From assembly GCA_019137255.1 (NCBI GenBank), contig WPDH01000001.1, positions 44,370 to 108,369 of the forward strand: a stretch of 64,000 nucleotides of DNA. Reading direction: 5' to 3'. The position numbers and the translations under genes were made by a program. This document shows, piece after piece, positions 9,768 through 19,735 of this stretch (positions are counted from its first letter, which is position 1; each line of letters begins with the position of its first letter). The stretch comes from Corinectria fuckeliana. Its lineage: Eukaryota > Ascomycota > Sordariomycetes > Hypocreales > Nectriaceae. The notes beneath the pieces are model-generated. The model searched no databases and was not told where the DNA came from. It saw only the letters and a list, made by a program, of their open reading frames with translations.

Positions 9768-11017
9768 CTAGTATGGCAACGGATCCAGATCCAATCCCTC
9801 GACACTCAACTTGAACGAATCGTTCCTCGAGTAGCTCCCCGCAGCATCCAGATCTAACCGGCCTCGAATGCAATCCCGGAAATCGACGTCAGCATAGATG
9901 AGCCCGTCGGGGTCCTCCCACTGCGGGCCAGCCACAACATCACCATACGGCGTCACAATGGACGAGCCACCCCGCGACACCCACTCGGTCTTCTCGGGTA
10001 TGCTCGAGCTCGTAGAGAATGCAGGCGGCGCAGGCTGCGTCTCCCCGTCGACCTCCCGACACAAGACAATCTCGTTGCCGTCGTCGTCAAACACCGACCT
10101 GCGCCGGCGCGCTCTTTGCGGCGACTTCGGCAGCGCACTTTCGTAGCCCTCTTCCGTGATGGTCGAGTCTCGCCTCGCGTGCACAGGCGGCCTCTCGGAC
10201 GCTTCCTTGGGGACCGCCATGTTGCTGCTGACGACGAAGCAGCGGCCCTCGACGCCGACGGTGCGCATCAGGCCCAGCCAGGCGTCACGGTTGTCGGCCG
10301 TGGGCGCTAGGTACAAGTTGATGTTCTGGGCGTAGAGCGTCTGGCGCAGCAGCGGCATGTAGCTTTCCCAGCAGATGGCGGCGGCGAGGTTGATGCGGAC
10401 GGCGCGGATGGTGGTGGAGACGGCGCGGAGGGTGCTGGGAGCTGCTTGGGCCCAGATGAGGCGTTCCGAGCCGGTCTGAGATGTCAGCAGTGCATGGCAT
10501 GGAGAAGAGATGACGGGTGTAAGAAGTGACTTACTGGCAGGACCTTGCGGCGCTTGCCAAGCATGCCCTCCTTGGGACACACGTAGACGACTGAGCAGTA
10601 AAGACTTCCTCCGGTCTTCTCAACAAGCCCAGTCACGAGAAACACACCCGAGTCGCGAGCAATTCTCTCCAGCTCCTCGCGGGAGCCATCGCCCCGGACG
10701 ACGTCGTGGTCATCGCCAATCTGCCGCTTCACCCACTTGAGCCCAGCACCAGCACCGCCGGGTCCCACGGTGTCGCCGAGATCGATGGCCTGGTCAAAGT
10801 ACTTGGCAAACTCCTCTCGGCCCTCTTCCGAGCGACCACCGACGAGGCATCCAAACGAGCTGCCCCGAGGATACCCGCCGATGAAGGCCTCGGGGAGCAG
10901 AAGGATGTCGATCTTGGACGAGGCGGCGCGTTGGGCGATGGAGTCGATGAGAGCGATGGTAGCCGCAGTGGTGGACTGCGTGCCCGGCGAGGCGGTTCCG
11001 AGGCGGATCGTTGACAT
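9768..11017 (-). CDS. nitrilase-superfamily carbon-nitrogen hydrolase
   Basis: Two exons, complement(join(9768..10475,10535..11017)), 396 residues; 59-nt intron in phase 0 right after RRKVLP. The catalytic triad is visible: Glu43 in LLLPEAF, Lys158 in GKRRKVLPT and Cys196 in AAICWES. CWE with EAFIGGYP near the start is typical of true nitrilases and cyanide hydratase relatives, which convert nitriles to acids or amides. A long basic and Ser-rich stretch (about residues 258-330, including QRARRRRS) interrupts the C-terminal part of the fold, so the protein is longer than many bacterial enzymes. Substrate unknown. The gene is divergent from the VOC gene, sharing a 353-bp upstream region. Confidence 0.9.
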
Positions 11018-11370
11018 TTTGAGAGTGGTTGATAGGAAGTAAGGATGTAGCGCGGCACGAACCGGTTCTTAAAGTCAAAGAAGGATGATCATCGCGTGAC
11101 GCATCTCGGAGGCGCCATGCCGACTCGACTTGGAGATGTCGGACCTACCCCAAGCAGCGAAAGCTACCCCGCACCTCCACCGGGCATGGCACCATCGTGT
11201 CGTGAATACGTGGCCGAAATGTCACTCGGCAGTGGATTGTGGAGTGAAGAGTGAAGAGCGAAGCGTGAAGCCGGGATTGACGGATGTTGTGACCGAGACG
11301 GAAGTTTAGGCCGAGGCGTGAGCTTGGCTGCTCGGCAAACAAGCATCATCAAGACAGCACCGCCTTGAAT
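11018..11370. other. shared upstream region of nitrilase and VOC genes
   Basis: 353 bp between divergent starts. A tandem of related GTGAAG-type words lies at 11249-11272. Nothing else recognised. Confidence 0.4.
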
Positions 11371-11776
11371 ATGGCTTCAGTCGTTGTCAAAGCCCTCGAT
11401 CACCTCGTCCTCACCTGTGCCAGCGTCGAGGCTACCTCGAATTGGTACACCAAGTACCTGGGCATGGCGAAAGAGACCTTTACGTCCGCAGCCGACCCCA
11501 TCAACCGAGCGAGTTGCGCTGAGGTTCGGCGACTCCAAGATCAACCTCCACCAGCGGGGCAAGGAGTTCGAGCCCAAAGCGACCACGGCCCTGCCTGGGA
11601 CTGCCGACCTGTGCTTCCTTGTCCAAGACGGCACGAGCCTTGAAGACGCCATTGCGGGATTCGAGAGGGATGGGATTGCGGTACTGGAGGGTGGAAGGAC
11701 GGTGCTTAGGACGGGGGCTCGGGGCCAGATTCGGAGCATCTACGTGCGTGATCCGGATGGAAATTTAGTTGAGTGA
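11371..11776 (+). pseudogene. glyoxalase/VOC-superfamily protein with one frameshift
   Basis: The frame starting at 11371 reads MASVVVKALDHLVLTCASV and SNWYTKYLGM, the first beta-alpha-beta unit of a vicinal-oxygen-chelate protein. The family continuation (RVALRFGDSKINLHQRG, then GTADLCFLV, GGRT, RSIYVRDPDGNLVE) lies in a different frame and stops at 11774-11776. The switch falls at the CCCC run 11496-11499; removal of one C would give one frame of about 134 codons, the normal size for a single VOC domain. Metal-ligand positions (His in DHLVLT, Glu in NLVE) are kept. It could be a recent pseudogene or a one-base sequencing error in a C run; the clean downstream frame favours either a very young lesion or an error. 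Confidence 0.75.
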
Positions 11777-12015
11777 GTGATGTGTGATGAACTTGATACA
11801 TGGCTAACTATCTTTAGACTATCTCAATATCTTTAATAGATGGATACACCATAGGAAATAGTGTGGATGAGGAAATGGATTCTCTTATGTTCGAAGATGT
11901 TGCCGTCTAAGTGGGCGCCGTGACGTCTCAGTTGCCAGTGTCAAAGGCTCTTAGTACCTAATTCGAGAGCTCGTTACAACAACCCCCCACTACAACAGGC
12001 GATCAACGCCTGCCA

Positions 12016-12087
12016 TCTTCCGTAGTATAGTGGTCAGTATGCAAGCTTGTCACGCTTGAGACCCGGGTTCAATTCCCGGCGGGAGAG
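12016..12087 (+). tRNA. tRNA-Asp (GTC)
   Basis: 72 nt, no intron. The acceptor stem pairs TCTTCCG with CGGGAGA (one T-G pair). T8 and A9 follow, then the D arm GTATAGTGGTCAGTAT characteristic of tRNA-Asp. The anticodon stem pairs CAAGC with GCTTG around the loop TTGTCAC with anticodon GTC. The T arm pairs CCGGG with CCCGG around TTCAATT, and the discriminator is G. Internal A and B boxes are both present. Confidence 0.96.
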
Positions 12088-12114
12088 ATCCAGCCACAGG
12101 TTATACGCCTGTTC

Positions 12115-12127
12115 TTTTTTTCTTTTT
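12115..12127 (+). terminator. RNA polymerase III terminator of tRNA-Asp
   Basis: A run of seven T followed by C and five T, 28 nt after the tRNA end, as expected for Pol III release. Confidence 0.7.
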
Positions 12128-12320
12128 CTTATTAGTCTCATTGATACGCAAGCAATCCGACCTCTTCCGAGTATGTGGTAGGTAGTAAGAAATTGGTGAA
12201 CTATCTTTTGCATATTTCTTGGTAGTTTTGATCTTTTCCTACCTACCGGCGTTTTATTCACAACTGGCCGTTTCTACGACACATCAAATTGGCTTCTATT
12301 TATCTACATAGCTGTACTAC

Positions 12321-14550
12321 TTATCTCTTCCTAGACCTGGTTGCTGGTGCTGGCTCAAATGCATCGTCGTCTGAAATTTCATCATCGCTGATCTCCACCG
12401 CTTGGCTTTGACTCTGTGAGAAGTTCAGCTTCGTTTGTTGCCCCCTTGTCGCTCTAGCTGGGGTTTTGGCTGGCGCCTTAGCTGGTGCCTTGGTCGTTTT
12501 GCCTGTTGCCTTCGCTGTCTTGGCTCTTGCTGGGGCCCGCCGCGTCTTGGGTGGAGGGACTGGCTCATCAGATTCCATGACAACATCTTCCTCTTCCTCT
12601 TCGCTCTCGACTGCCTTCTTACCACGACGCGCAGGTACTTTCTTCGGGGCGGCCTTGGCCCGGGTAGCTCGTTTGGGTTTGACTGGCGCCTCCTCTATCT
12701 CATCGTCCTGCGACAGACGTGTTTCCGTAGGTATCTCGCTTCCATCCTCGAATGTCCAAGCGTCTGCCTCGTCCTCCCAATTACCGTCAAAATCGTCATC
12801 CCAGGTCGGTGGCTTGGGTTTGAGTATTCGTTTCCGTTCGCGTTGCACCGTCGCACGCGGCTCGCTGGCCTGTTCCTGTTCGATCCTGGTCCGGTATATA
12901 TCCATGGCACTATTCAAGTCTTCATCATCGGACTCCAAGCCTAGCATCTGTCTAACCTGGCCCGAAAGGTGCTCAGACACGAAGAGCTCCATGGCGTGCT
13001 TGTCGTCCTTGGCCACGAATTGATTCACTGCATCGCCGAATGGCCCTTGGGGGAGCACTCGAAGGGACTGTGCTGATAAGAATTCTTGCACAAGAGACTC
13101 TACTTTGATGGTGTCATCTCCATCAGCCAGAGACTCGAGAGCCTCTGTCGGGTTCGTGGCCGTAGTCTTGCCTGGGTTGTGTTAGCGGCTTGAGAGCAAC
13201 GAAGACTGTTGACTTACGCTGGGATGTCTTTTTGCGATAAAAGTAGACGACATCGTTTGTGTTGGCCACCTTGCCAATGAACCGATTGGAGAGTCGCTGA
13301 GGATTCTCAATCTCAAATTGGCCCCCGTCTGTCGCTGTGTACTCCACCTTGAGCCGGATAAGAGGGAGTGGCCGTTCTTCTAAAGCCTCTTCATCGGTTT
13401 GAATGGCCTCCCAATCGGCATTGGCCTCGGCAATCATGTCTTCGACCACCTCCATCAACTTTCGAGTAACCTCTTGGCGATTGTCCTTTTTCTTGTCCAG
13501 CCCCTTGAATCGTTTGTCCTGCGAGAGAACTACTTCCCTGGTGACAAAAGGGCGAACTGACTTGAGAGGAATCTTGTCTACTTTGAAGTCCTTGCCGGTA
13601 ACACTCATGATTGCCACGTGCTTCTGAACAGCTTCTCCGGGAACTAGAGATGTCGCGACGGAAGAACCTGGTTGCATGACGTGGAAACCTGTCTCTGCAT
13701 TCTGAGTGGGGTCAATCAGACACTCATGTTCGTGGCCCCAAACAACCACATCCATCCAGTCAGGCAGTACGTTTTCCGGAAGATACGACGTCGCCGTGTG
13801 CGCGTGGTGGTTTTGATGGACGGCCAACAGGTTAAACCAGTCTCCCATTTGGGTACCAGGTCGAAACCATTTGACCTTGTGGTCCCGAAATGTCCTAAAC
13901 ATGCGTTCGTCACGGACGTTGCTTAGTCCGAACAGAGCTAATTTTGTGAGCCCCTTCTGGAGAAGAATTGGCTTCGCCTCAATATTGTCTGCCTCTGGCA
14001 CTCGACCGTAGTAGTTGAGTAGTCCGCTGGCTTGTAGGAGATCAAGGGAACAAAAGTTGCCGTCGCCGGAGGGGTCGTCGTGATTTCCGTGAATCGAAAA
14101 GACAGGAATCGAGACGTTGATATCAGGGTCTTCGTAATTGACGTGAGGGAAAGCTCCCTCAAAGACCGAGGCTGCATCAGACAAGAATTCAAGTGGACAA
14201 GGCTTCATGCCAAGGACGTTTTGTCGGAGAGTTCGCATGACTTGGTAGAGAGACTTGCGAGAAGGTTTGTTGTCGTGGAATAAATCGCCGGCGAGAAGGA
14301 CCATGTCGACCTGAAAGGATGGTCAACAACTGAGCATGTACAGATTGGGACGAGCTACCTACATCTTCAGTTCTGGCGAGATTCATAATCTCATCAAAAG
14401 TCCGCCAACTATCATCCTTTCGGATGGCGTCTCGTTCCTCGAACCCAACATGGTTGTCGGTTGCGACTAGGATGCGGATAGTGTCCGCCTCTGTGTTGTT
14501 AGCAGTGAAAGGACTAATTCACAAAGAGCCTTACCAGTGAAGTCGGGCAT
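12321..14550 (-). CDS. MRE11: double-strand-break repair nuclease Mre11
   Basis: Four exons, complement(join(12321..13171,13218..14310,14363..14490,14535..14550)), 695 residues; introns of 46, 52 and 44 nt. Exon 1 has only 16 nt. All phosphodiesterase motifs are seen: Asp17/His19 in ATDNHVG, GDLFHDNKPS, IHGNHDDP, HQNHHAH and WGHEHEC. The capping domain follows, then an acidic/basic C-terminal tail with repeated APAK/TPAR units and the sequence NFSQSQS, ending DDAFEPAPATRSRKR. Mre11 is the Mn-dependent exo/endonuclease of the Mre11-Rad50-Nbs1 complex, which processes DNA ends in the nucleus. Junctions are fixed by conserved motifs (for example RTED/VDMVLLAGD). Length is within the range for filamentous fungi. 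Confidence 0.96.
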
Positions 14551-15475
14551 CGTGTCCGCCGACTTTGGTGCTGGAGGTGAAGTTGACTGATGCCTGGTGC
14601 TTTACGCGATCGCGCCTACGCGGAAAGGTGCGAAATCACGTGATGCTGAACGTCTATGTATGTAGTACGTAACACTTCGACCTCGACCCGATCACCCGAC
14701 CGAGGCGGACCCATTCAATAGACTTACAAGTGAAATACGACCAGGATGTTTGTCTGGAGGATATTACTGGACACTCTCTAGACATGGCTTGACTTCGGGC
14801 ACTGAAACCTCGCTACCAAGACAGCGGTGTGAGTCTGCCCCATTCAAGATCCAAGGAACAACGCAACACCAACCAGGTGCATCCCTGGCCTAGCCGTTGA
14901 ACCTGGGATCTGGGAGATCTCCGTACACAGTACGCACAAGACCGGACGAACCACTACGCACAAGCTTCAAACTGTGACGGACCGCTGCCAGCGGCGTCGC
15001 AGCGGTGCAGAACCGGCGGGACGGATAAACTACCAACTCGGCAAGTGGAGAATGGGCCATCGGCGCCGATCCCTGACGGGGCTTCGGCCGATTGCAACTC
15101 TGGCTGCGGCTTGGACGCGGCTTTTCTTGTGCCTATTCCGAACGACATGCACATGCTCACGCTCACGCCCATTCATGTTTCTTCTCTTTAGCCTTGAGGA
15201 TGCTGGTCTGCGCTGTGCGCCGCCGTCAGCCGTCTTTGCCTCCAAGCACCCCCCGGCAAGATTACCTGATGCCCAGTACGGATAAACACGACTAGCCTCG
15301 TGTCAAAGGAAATTCGGCTTGGTAGCTCACGCAACACCCGACGACTCCAGCAAACAACTCATCGTGAGGACTCGAGGCCAACCCCTTCGCTAGCGCTCTG
15401 GCCTCGGAGACCGTTTCGTTGCCTTCGTTTTCCATCGATTGAGCTCTCCGTCGAGCTGTCAGACGTTCTCCGCCC
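14551..15475. other. intergenic region between divergent MRE11 and F-box-like genes
   Basis: 925 bp of shared upstream DNA. Contains the CACGTG palindrome and ACGCG words noted separately. Short frames on both strands (about 14950-15300) show no family signal. Confidence 0.45.
14635..14644. promoter_or_regulatory. ATCACGTGAT palindrome upstream of MRE11
   Basis: Perfect 10-bp palindrome 85 bp upstream of the MRE11 ATG. GC-rich ACGCG/TACGCG words lie between it and the gene (14603-14622) and resemble the MluI-type cell-cycle box core. Confidence 0.45.
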
Positions 15476-17056
15476 ATGCATCTCGCTGCCAGGGTCAACC
15501 GGGATCTGCTCCATGGAACAAATCACTCGTCAAACCGCGCCATGGAGTGCCCCCGCAAGCCGAGGCACCTTTCGCTCGGAGATTTGCCCGTCGAGATCAT
15601 CGCTACCATCTGCCGCAACCTGTGCATGCACTGCCGCCTCGCCCGCGTGGTAGACTTGCCGGCGCGTGCCGTGGCCACGGCCCTGGGAGAGCAGCAGGCC
15701 CTCTCGCGGCTGAGCCGGACGTCACGGCGCTTCCGCCTCACAGCCCAGCCCATTCTCTTCCACTACTACCACACGGGCATCCAGCCGGACCCGAGAAGCC
15801 CTGAGTGGTGGGGCGACGCCGTGGCTCGGAGCCGTGAGATTGAGACTCTGGAGTCGTTTCTGCGCACCATGCTGGAACGGCCCGACCTGGCCAAGCTCGT
15901 GCGCGCCCTTGCCTTTTTTGCTCTCCGAACCGTCCGCGCCCGCGACGTTCCTCCTGCAACCCAGGCACTCTTCCGGCAGGCCGGCGAGCGAGCTGGGTTT
16001 CGAGCGTTGCCGACCTACGCTCATGTCGAGCCCAAGTGGCTACAGGAGGCCACCATCATGGCTGTGCCCTTCCTTGAGCAGCTTCTCATTTATCGGTCAT
16101 CCCAAGAGGGTCTTCACTACCTACGGGACTCGCCGTTTTATCTACCTCACCTCAAGTATCTAGTGCTTCCCGGGCAAAACAAGAATCCCGACGAATGCTG
16201 TCACATCCAGGAAATGCAGGATGTCCTCGCCAAGGCCCAGAATCTCGAAGTGTTGGAAGCCAGCGATTGCGACTGCGGAACCGACATTCCTCTCCGCGAG
16301 CGGTTTCGAACCGAGCCGTGGAACACTGCCCTGCTTAGCCTCCGTCGGTTGTCGCTGCATGGCCTCGACCCGGACAATCTGGCCAAGATGCTTCGTCGCA
16401 GTCCAGTTATAGAAGATCTCGAGTACTTTTGTGACATGGACAAGTATACAGTCCTCCAGCATGATCATCTAAGTCATGTCCGGGCCACGTTGCGGCGACT
16501 TTGCTATACATGCACAACGTGGGAACACGCCCAGGGCACCTCGGAGGATGTAATTGACTTGGTATCAGGGTTTCTGAGGTGGGATCCCTCCCTAAGGGGA
16601 GACATGAACGTTTCCGATTTTCCAGAGCTCGAAATACTAGAGGTCGAACAGCTCTTACTCTATGGGCCGGTATTTGACTACCAAGAGCGAGCCGAGCGGT
16701 TTGGATCGCTCAAGGAGGTGTGTCCGGAGCTGTTCATGGCGAGTCTTCCATCGTCGTTGCGGGTACTGCACATTGGCATGGTCCTAGCATGGCCGGAGCT
16801 ACACCGGGACTTGATGGGGATGGCGCAGAAGCTGTTCAGGTTTCCTGATTTGAGCGTGGTGGCAGTGGATCCCTATGAGTCCCCACCTGACAAGCAGGTT
16901 CAGGAACTTGCGGATGTCTTTGCTGCCAAGGGCATCACCTTTTGTCTAGGACAGACGACCCGGACGCCGTTTTCGAGGGGGATGCTTGGCGTGAGGCCAG
17001 GTCACTCTGAGCCGTCCGATGCAGATTTGCGTTTCCGCCTCCAGCATGTACAGTAG
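15476..17056 (+). CDS. F-box-like protein, otherwise unrecognised
   Basis: Single exon, 526 residues from the first ATG; a second in-frame ATG at 15542 (MECPRKPRHLS) gives 504 and may be the real start, since the first 22 residues carry no domain. The F-box-like segment is SLGDLPVEIIATICRNL followed by a basic/aromatic RLSRTSRRFRLTAQPILFH, residues about 32-95 of the longer form. The remainder has loosely repeated Leu-rich strands (LVRALAFFALR, LKYLVLPG, LEVLEASDCDC, LRRLSLHGL, IEDLEYFC) that resemble degenerate LRRs. Such fungal proteins usually act as substrate adaptors of SCF ubiquitin ligases; no substrate can be named. Many lineage-specific paralogues of this type exist in filamentous fungi. 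Confidence 0.7.
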   Translation: MHLAARVNRDLLHGTNHSSNRAMECPRKPRHLSLGDLPVEIIATICRNLCMHCRLARVVDLPARAVATALGEQQALSRLSRTSRRFRLTAQPILFHYYHTGIQPDPRSPEWWGDAVARSREIETLESFLRTMLERPDLAKLVRALAFFALRTVRARDVPPATQALFRQAGERAGFRALPTYAHVEPKWLQEATIMAVPFLEQLLIYRSSQEGLHYLRDSPFYLPHLKYLVLPGQNKNPDECCHIQEMQDVLAKAQNLEVLEASDCDCGTDIPLRERFRTEPWNTALLSLRRLSLHGLDPDNLAKMLRRSPVIEDLEYFCDMDKYTVLQHDHLSHVRATLRRLCYTCTTWEHAQGTSEDVIDLVSGFLRWDPSLRGDMNVSDFPELEILEVEQLLLYGPVFDYQERAERFGSLKEVCPELFMASLPSSLRVLHIGMVLAWPELHRDLMGMAQKLFRFPDLSVVAVDPYESPPDKQVQELADVFAAKGITFCLGQTTRTPFSRGMLGVRPGHSEPSDADLRFRLQHVQ

Positions 17057-17878
17057 TTGTATATTATCCGACAGCCAGTGAAGCCACCGGCCTTGCCCAT
17101 TTGACGAACGAAGTTGTTTCTGGTGTCACGTGGTTATACGTTTTAGTAAGAACAGACCATTTACACGGGTCAATTTTGGGTATACCAAGGTTTGACATCT
17201 TGGTAGGTATGCCAAGTTAGCAAGTCATGCTGCCAGGCTGTGAGCCTGTCAACTCTTCTCCAGTTCTCCTACTGAATCCCCTTACCGACTTTTCTCGCCA
17301 ATCCTTCCGTCATGCCCCGTCAAACTTCCCAGGCTGATCCAGACCCGCCACCTCCGGCTTTCCCGAGTCGTCCTCTTCTACCGGGGAAACATCACGACAT
17401 CGCATCCGCTAGTCGATCACTAGTTGTAATTTCCCGCACAGTTTCCCCGACCTACGTGGTCGAGTGGCGCTACAACGGCCGTACGTCACGCAGTTTGGGT
17501 CAGGTTGGCCGGCGCCGGGACTGCATCTCCGCATGTCGGACCACACCCCGCAAATAGCTGGGCATCCGGGGTAGGCTCCCCGCAACCCACGAGGACGGTT
17601 GACGGCCACATTGGGCATCGGGGCGGCGGTTTACTACGTAAGCGTGGGAGTTTCTCCTAGGCTCGCCTGATTTGATGCCGAACCTGGGAACTTGGCCTAG
17701 TCTGCTAGTATTTGCACCTGCCACGAGAGGTCACAAGCGTTGAGTCGGTCCGAACGATGGAAAAAGGCGTCAAGAGATTCGGAGTTGATGGCAGGATATA
17801 AGATGGCATCGGGCAGTGGTCAAGGGATGCTGAGACTTTCCGAGGCAGCCTCTCAGACAAGCTGGTCAGACTTCAATA
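17057..17878. other. intergenic region with probable GH1 promoter
   Basis: 822 bp. Contains an 81-codon open frame at 17312-17557 with no recognised features and intergenic composition. A TATA-like site lies at 17796-17802. Confidence 0.45.
17796..17802 (+). promoter_or_regulatory. probable TATA box of the GH1 gene
   Basis: ATATAAG about 77 bp upstream of the ATG at 17879; the spacing suits a regulated fungal promoter. Confidence 0.4.
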
Positions 17879-19735
17879 ATGGCTCCAATCTTTGGACAAC
17901 TCTTTCTGGCGTCGTTGGTTGTGGCCCAGCAGGTCTACCTGGATGCCGAGGGCCCGACAACCCGGCATTGCAAGTCTACCAAGACACGCGAGCCTAAATA
18001 CGCCTTTACCTCGTTCAGCTATGGTCTTACAGACACTGTAAGGTACGCCACTTCGGTGCCGGCCCCCACGACAACCACGACATATGCGGCTCCCCCAGAG
18101 TCGCTAGCCACCCTTGTCCCCTCGCTGTCTTATACAACCTGGGGTAAATGGAACCCCAACGCAACGGCCAAAGCCTCGGACACGGACGACGCATACGGCC
18201 AGGCGGCATGGACGGCGCTGTGGGAACACGCGAACCCGCCCAACTTTACGGAAACGGCCGTCTACAGCACCACCGTCTCGCCGACGCCCGTCCCCAGCAG
18301 CGAGCTCGTCCTCCCGCCGCGAGACTACTTTGGCCCGTCCGACTGCTACAGCTTCCCCAAGGGCTTCGCCTTTGGCGTCTCCAGCTCGGCCAGCCAGGTC
18401 GAGGGCGCCACGGCCGACGAGGGCAAGGCGCCCTCGCTCATGGACATCCTTGTGCGGGACGAGCGCCCCAAGAGCTACGTGACCAACGAGCACTACTACT
18501 ACTACAAGCAAGACATCGAACGGGTCGCGGCGATGGGGGCCAAGCACTTTTCCTTCAGCATCGCGTGGACTCGAATCTTGCCGTTCGCGGTCCCCGGCAC
18601 CCCGGTGAACCAAGAGGGCATCGACCACTACAACGACGTGATCAACTTCATCCTCGAGAAGGGGATGACCCCGGAGGTCACCCTGATCCACTTCGACACG
18701 CCGCTGCAGTTCTACGGGCGCAACCTCAGCACAGCTGCCGAGCCTGCCGAGCTCGGTTACGTCAATGGAGCGTACCAGAACGAGACGTTCGAGGACGCCT
18801 TTGTCCACTATGCCCAGGTGGTCATGTCGCACTACGCCGACCGCGTCCCAACGTGGTTCACGTTCAACGAGCCGCTGCTGTATTCATTCAACGCCAAGGC
18901 GGTCAACCATGTGGTCAAGGCCCACGCCAGGGTCTACCACTGGTACAAGGAAGAGCTGTGCGGGAAGGGCAAGATCGCCCTCAAATTCAACAACAACTTT
19001 GGCGTGCCGAGGAACCCCCTGAGCGAGGCGGACGTGTATGCGGCCGACCACTTCAACTCGATCCAGCTGGGGCCGTTCTGCAACCCAATCTTCCTGGGGC
19101 AGGACTACCCCGACTCGTTCAAGCAGACGTTTGCCGACTACGTGCCGCTGAGCGCCGAGGACCTGGCGTACATTCGCGGGACGGCCGACTTCCTCGGCAT
19201 CGACCCGTACACGGCGACGGTGGTTGCGCCGCCGGTGGCGGACGACGCGGACAGCATCCTGGAGTGCGCCGGCAACTCGTCGGCGACGCTGAGGCCGTAC
19301 TGCGTGAACCAGACGACGGCCAACGTGTACGGCTGGGACATCGGCTACCGGTCGCAGTCGTACGTGTACATGACGCCGACGTACCTGCGCAGCTACCTCA
19401 ACTACCTGCACAACACGTGGAAGACGGCCGTGGCCATCACCGAGTTCGGGTTCCCCGTGTTCGGCGAGGTGGACAAGGCGCTGCCGGACCAGCTGTTCGA
19501 CACGCCGCGCAGCATCTACTACCTGAGCTTCATGTCGGAGGTGCTCAAAGCCATCTGGGAAGACAAGGTCGAGGTGGTGGGGGCGTACGCCTGGTCGTAC
19601 ATGGACAACTGGGAGTTTGGCGACGCGTCGGCGCTGTTTGGCATCCAGACGGTCAACCACACGACGCAGGAGCGCAGGTTCAAGAAGAGTTTTTTTGACC
19701 TAGTAGATTTCATGAAGGCACGGGGAGTTGAGTGA
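17879..19735 (+). CDS. secreted GH1-family beta-glucosidase-like protein with N-terminal extension
   Basis: Single exon, 618 residues. A signal peptide covers about residues 1-17 (MAPIFGQLFLASLVVAQ). A Thr/Pro-rich, N-glycosylation-rich extension of about 140 residues precedes the GH1 barrel, which starts near FPKGFAFGVSSSASQVEG. The acid/base is Glu331 in TFNEP; the nucleophile is Glu522 in ITEFG, where most GH1 enzymes have TENG. The usual HWDLP is HFDTP here. The end (YAWSYMDNWEFGDAS) matches the aglycone-site W-S-x-x-DN-x-EW region. It should hydrolyse beta-glucosides outside the cell. Typical fungal GH1 enzymes are about 470-480 residues and intracellular, so this is a divergent secreted subgroup. 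Both catalytic Glu are intact, so activity is likely but substrate is open. Confidence 0.88.
   Translation: MAPIFGQLFLASLVVAQQVYLDAEGPTTRHCKSTKTREPKYAFTSFSYGLTDTVRYATSVPAPTTTTTYAAPPESLATLVPSLSYTTWGKWNPNATAKASDTDDAYGQAAWTALWEHANPPNFTETAVYSTTVSPTPVPSSELVLPPRDYFGPSDCYSFPKGFAFGVSSSASQVEGATADEGKAPSLMDILVRDERPKSYVTNEHYYYYKQDIERVAAMGAKHFSFSIAWTRILPFAVPGTPVNQEGIDHYNDVINFILEKGMTPEVTLIHFDTPLQFYGRNLSTAAEPAELGYVNGAYQNETFEDAFVHYAQVVMSHYADRVPTWFTFNEPLLYSFNAKAVNHVVKAHARVYHWYKEELCGKGKIALKFNNNFGVPRNPLSEADVYAADHFNSIQLGPFCNPIFLGQDYPDSFKQTFADYVPLSAEDLAYIRGTADFLGIDPYTATVVAPPVADDADSILECAGNSSATLRPYCVNQTTANVYGWDIGYRSQSYVYMTPTYLRSYLNYLHNTWKTAVAITEFGFPVFGEVDKALPDQLFDTPRSIYYLSFMSEVLKAIWEDKVEVVGAYAWSYMDNWEFGDASALFGIQTVNHTTQERRFKKSFFDLVDFMKARGVE

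Noticed and set aside
18148..19698. Plus-strand 516-codon frame overlapping the GH1 gene
   Set aside because: It is a +2 shadow of the GC-rich GH1 coding region; its Arg/Gly/His-rich peptide is typical of such shadows.
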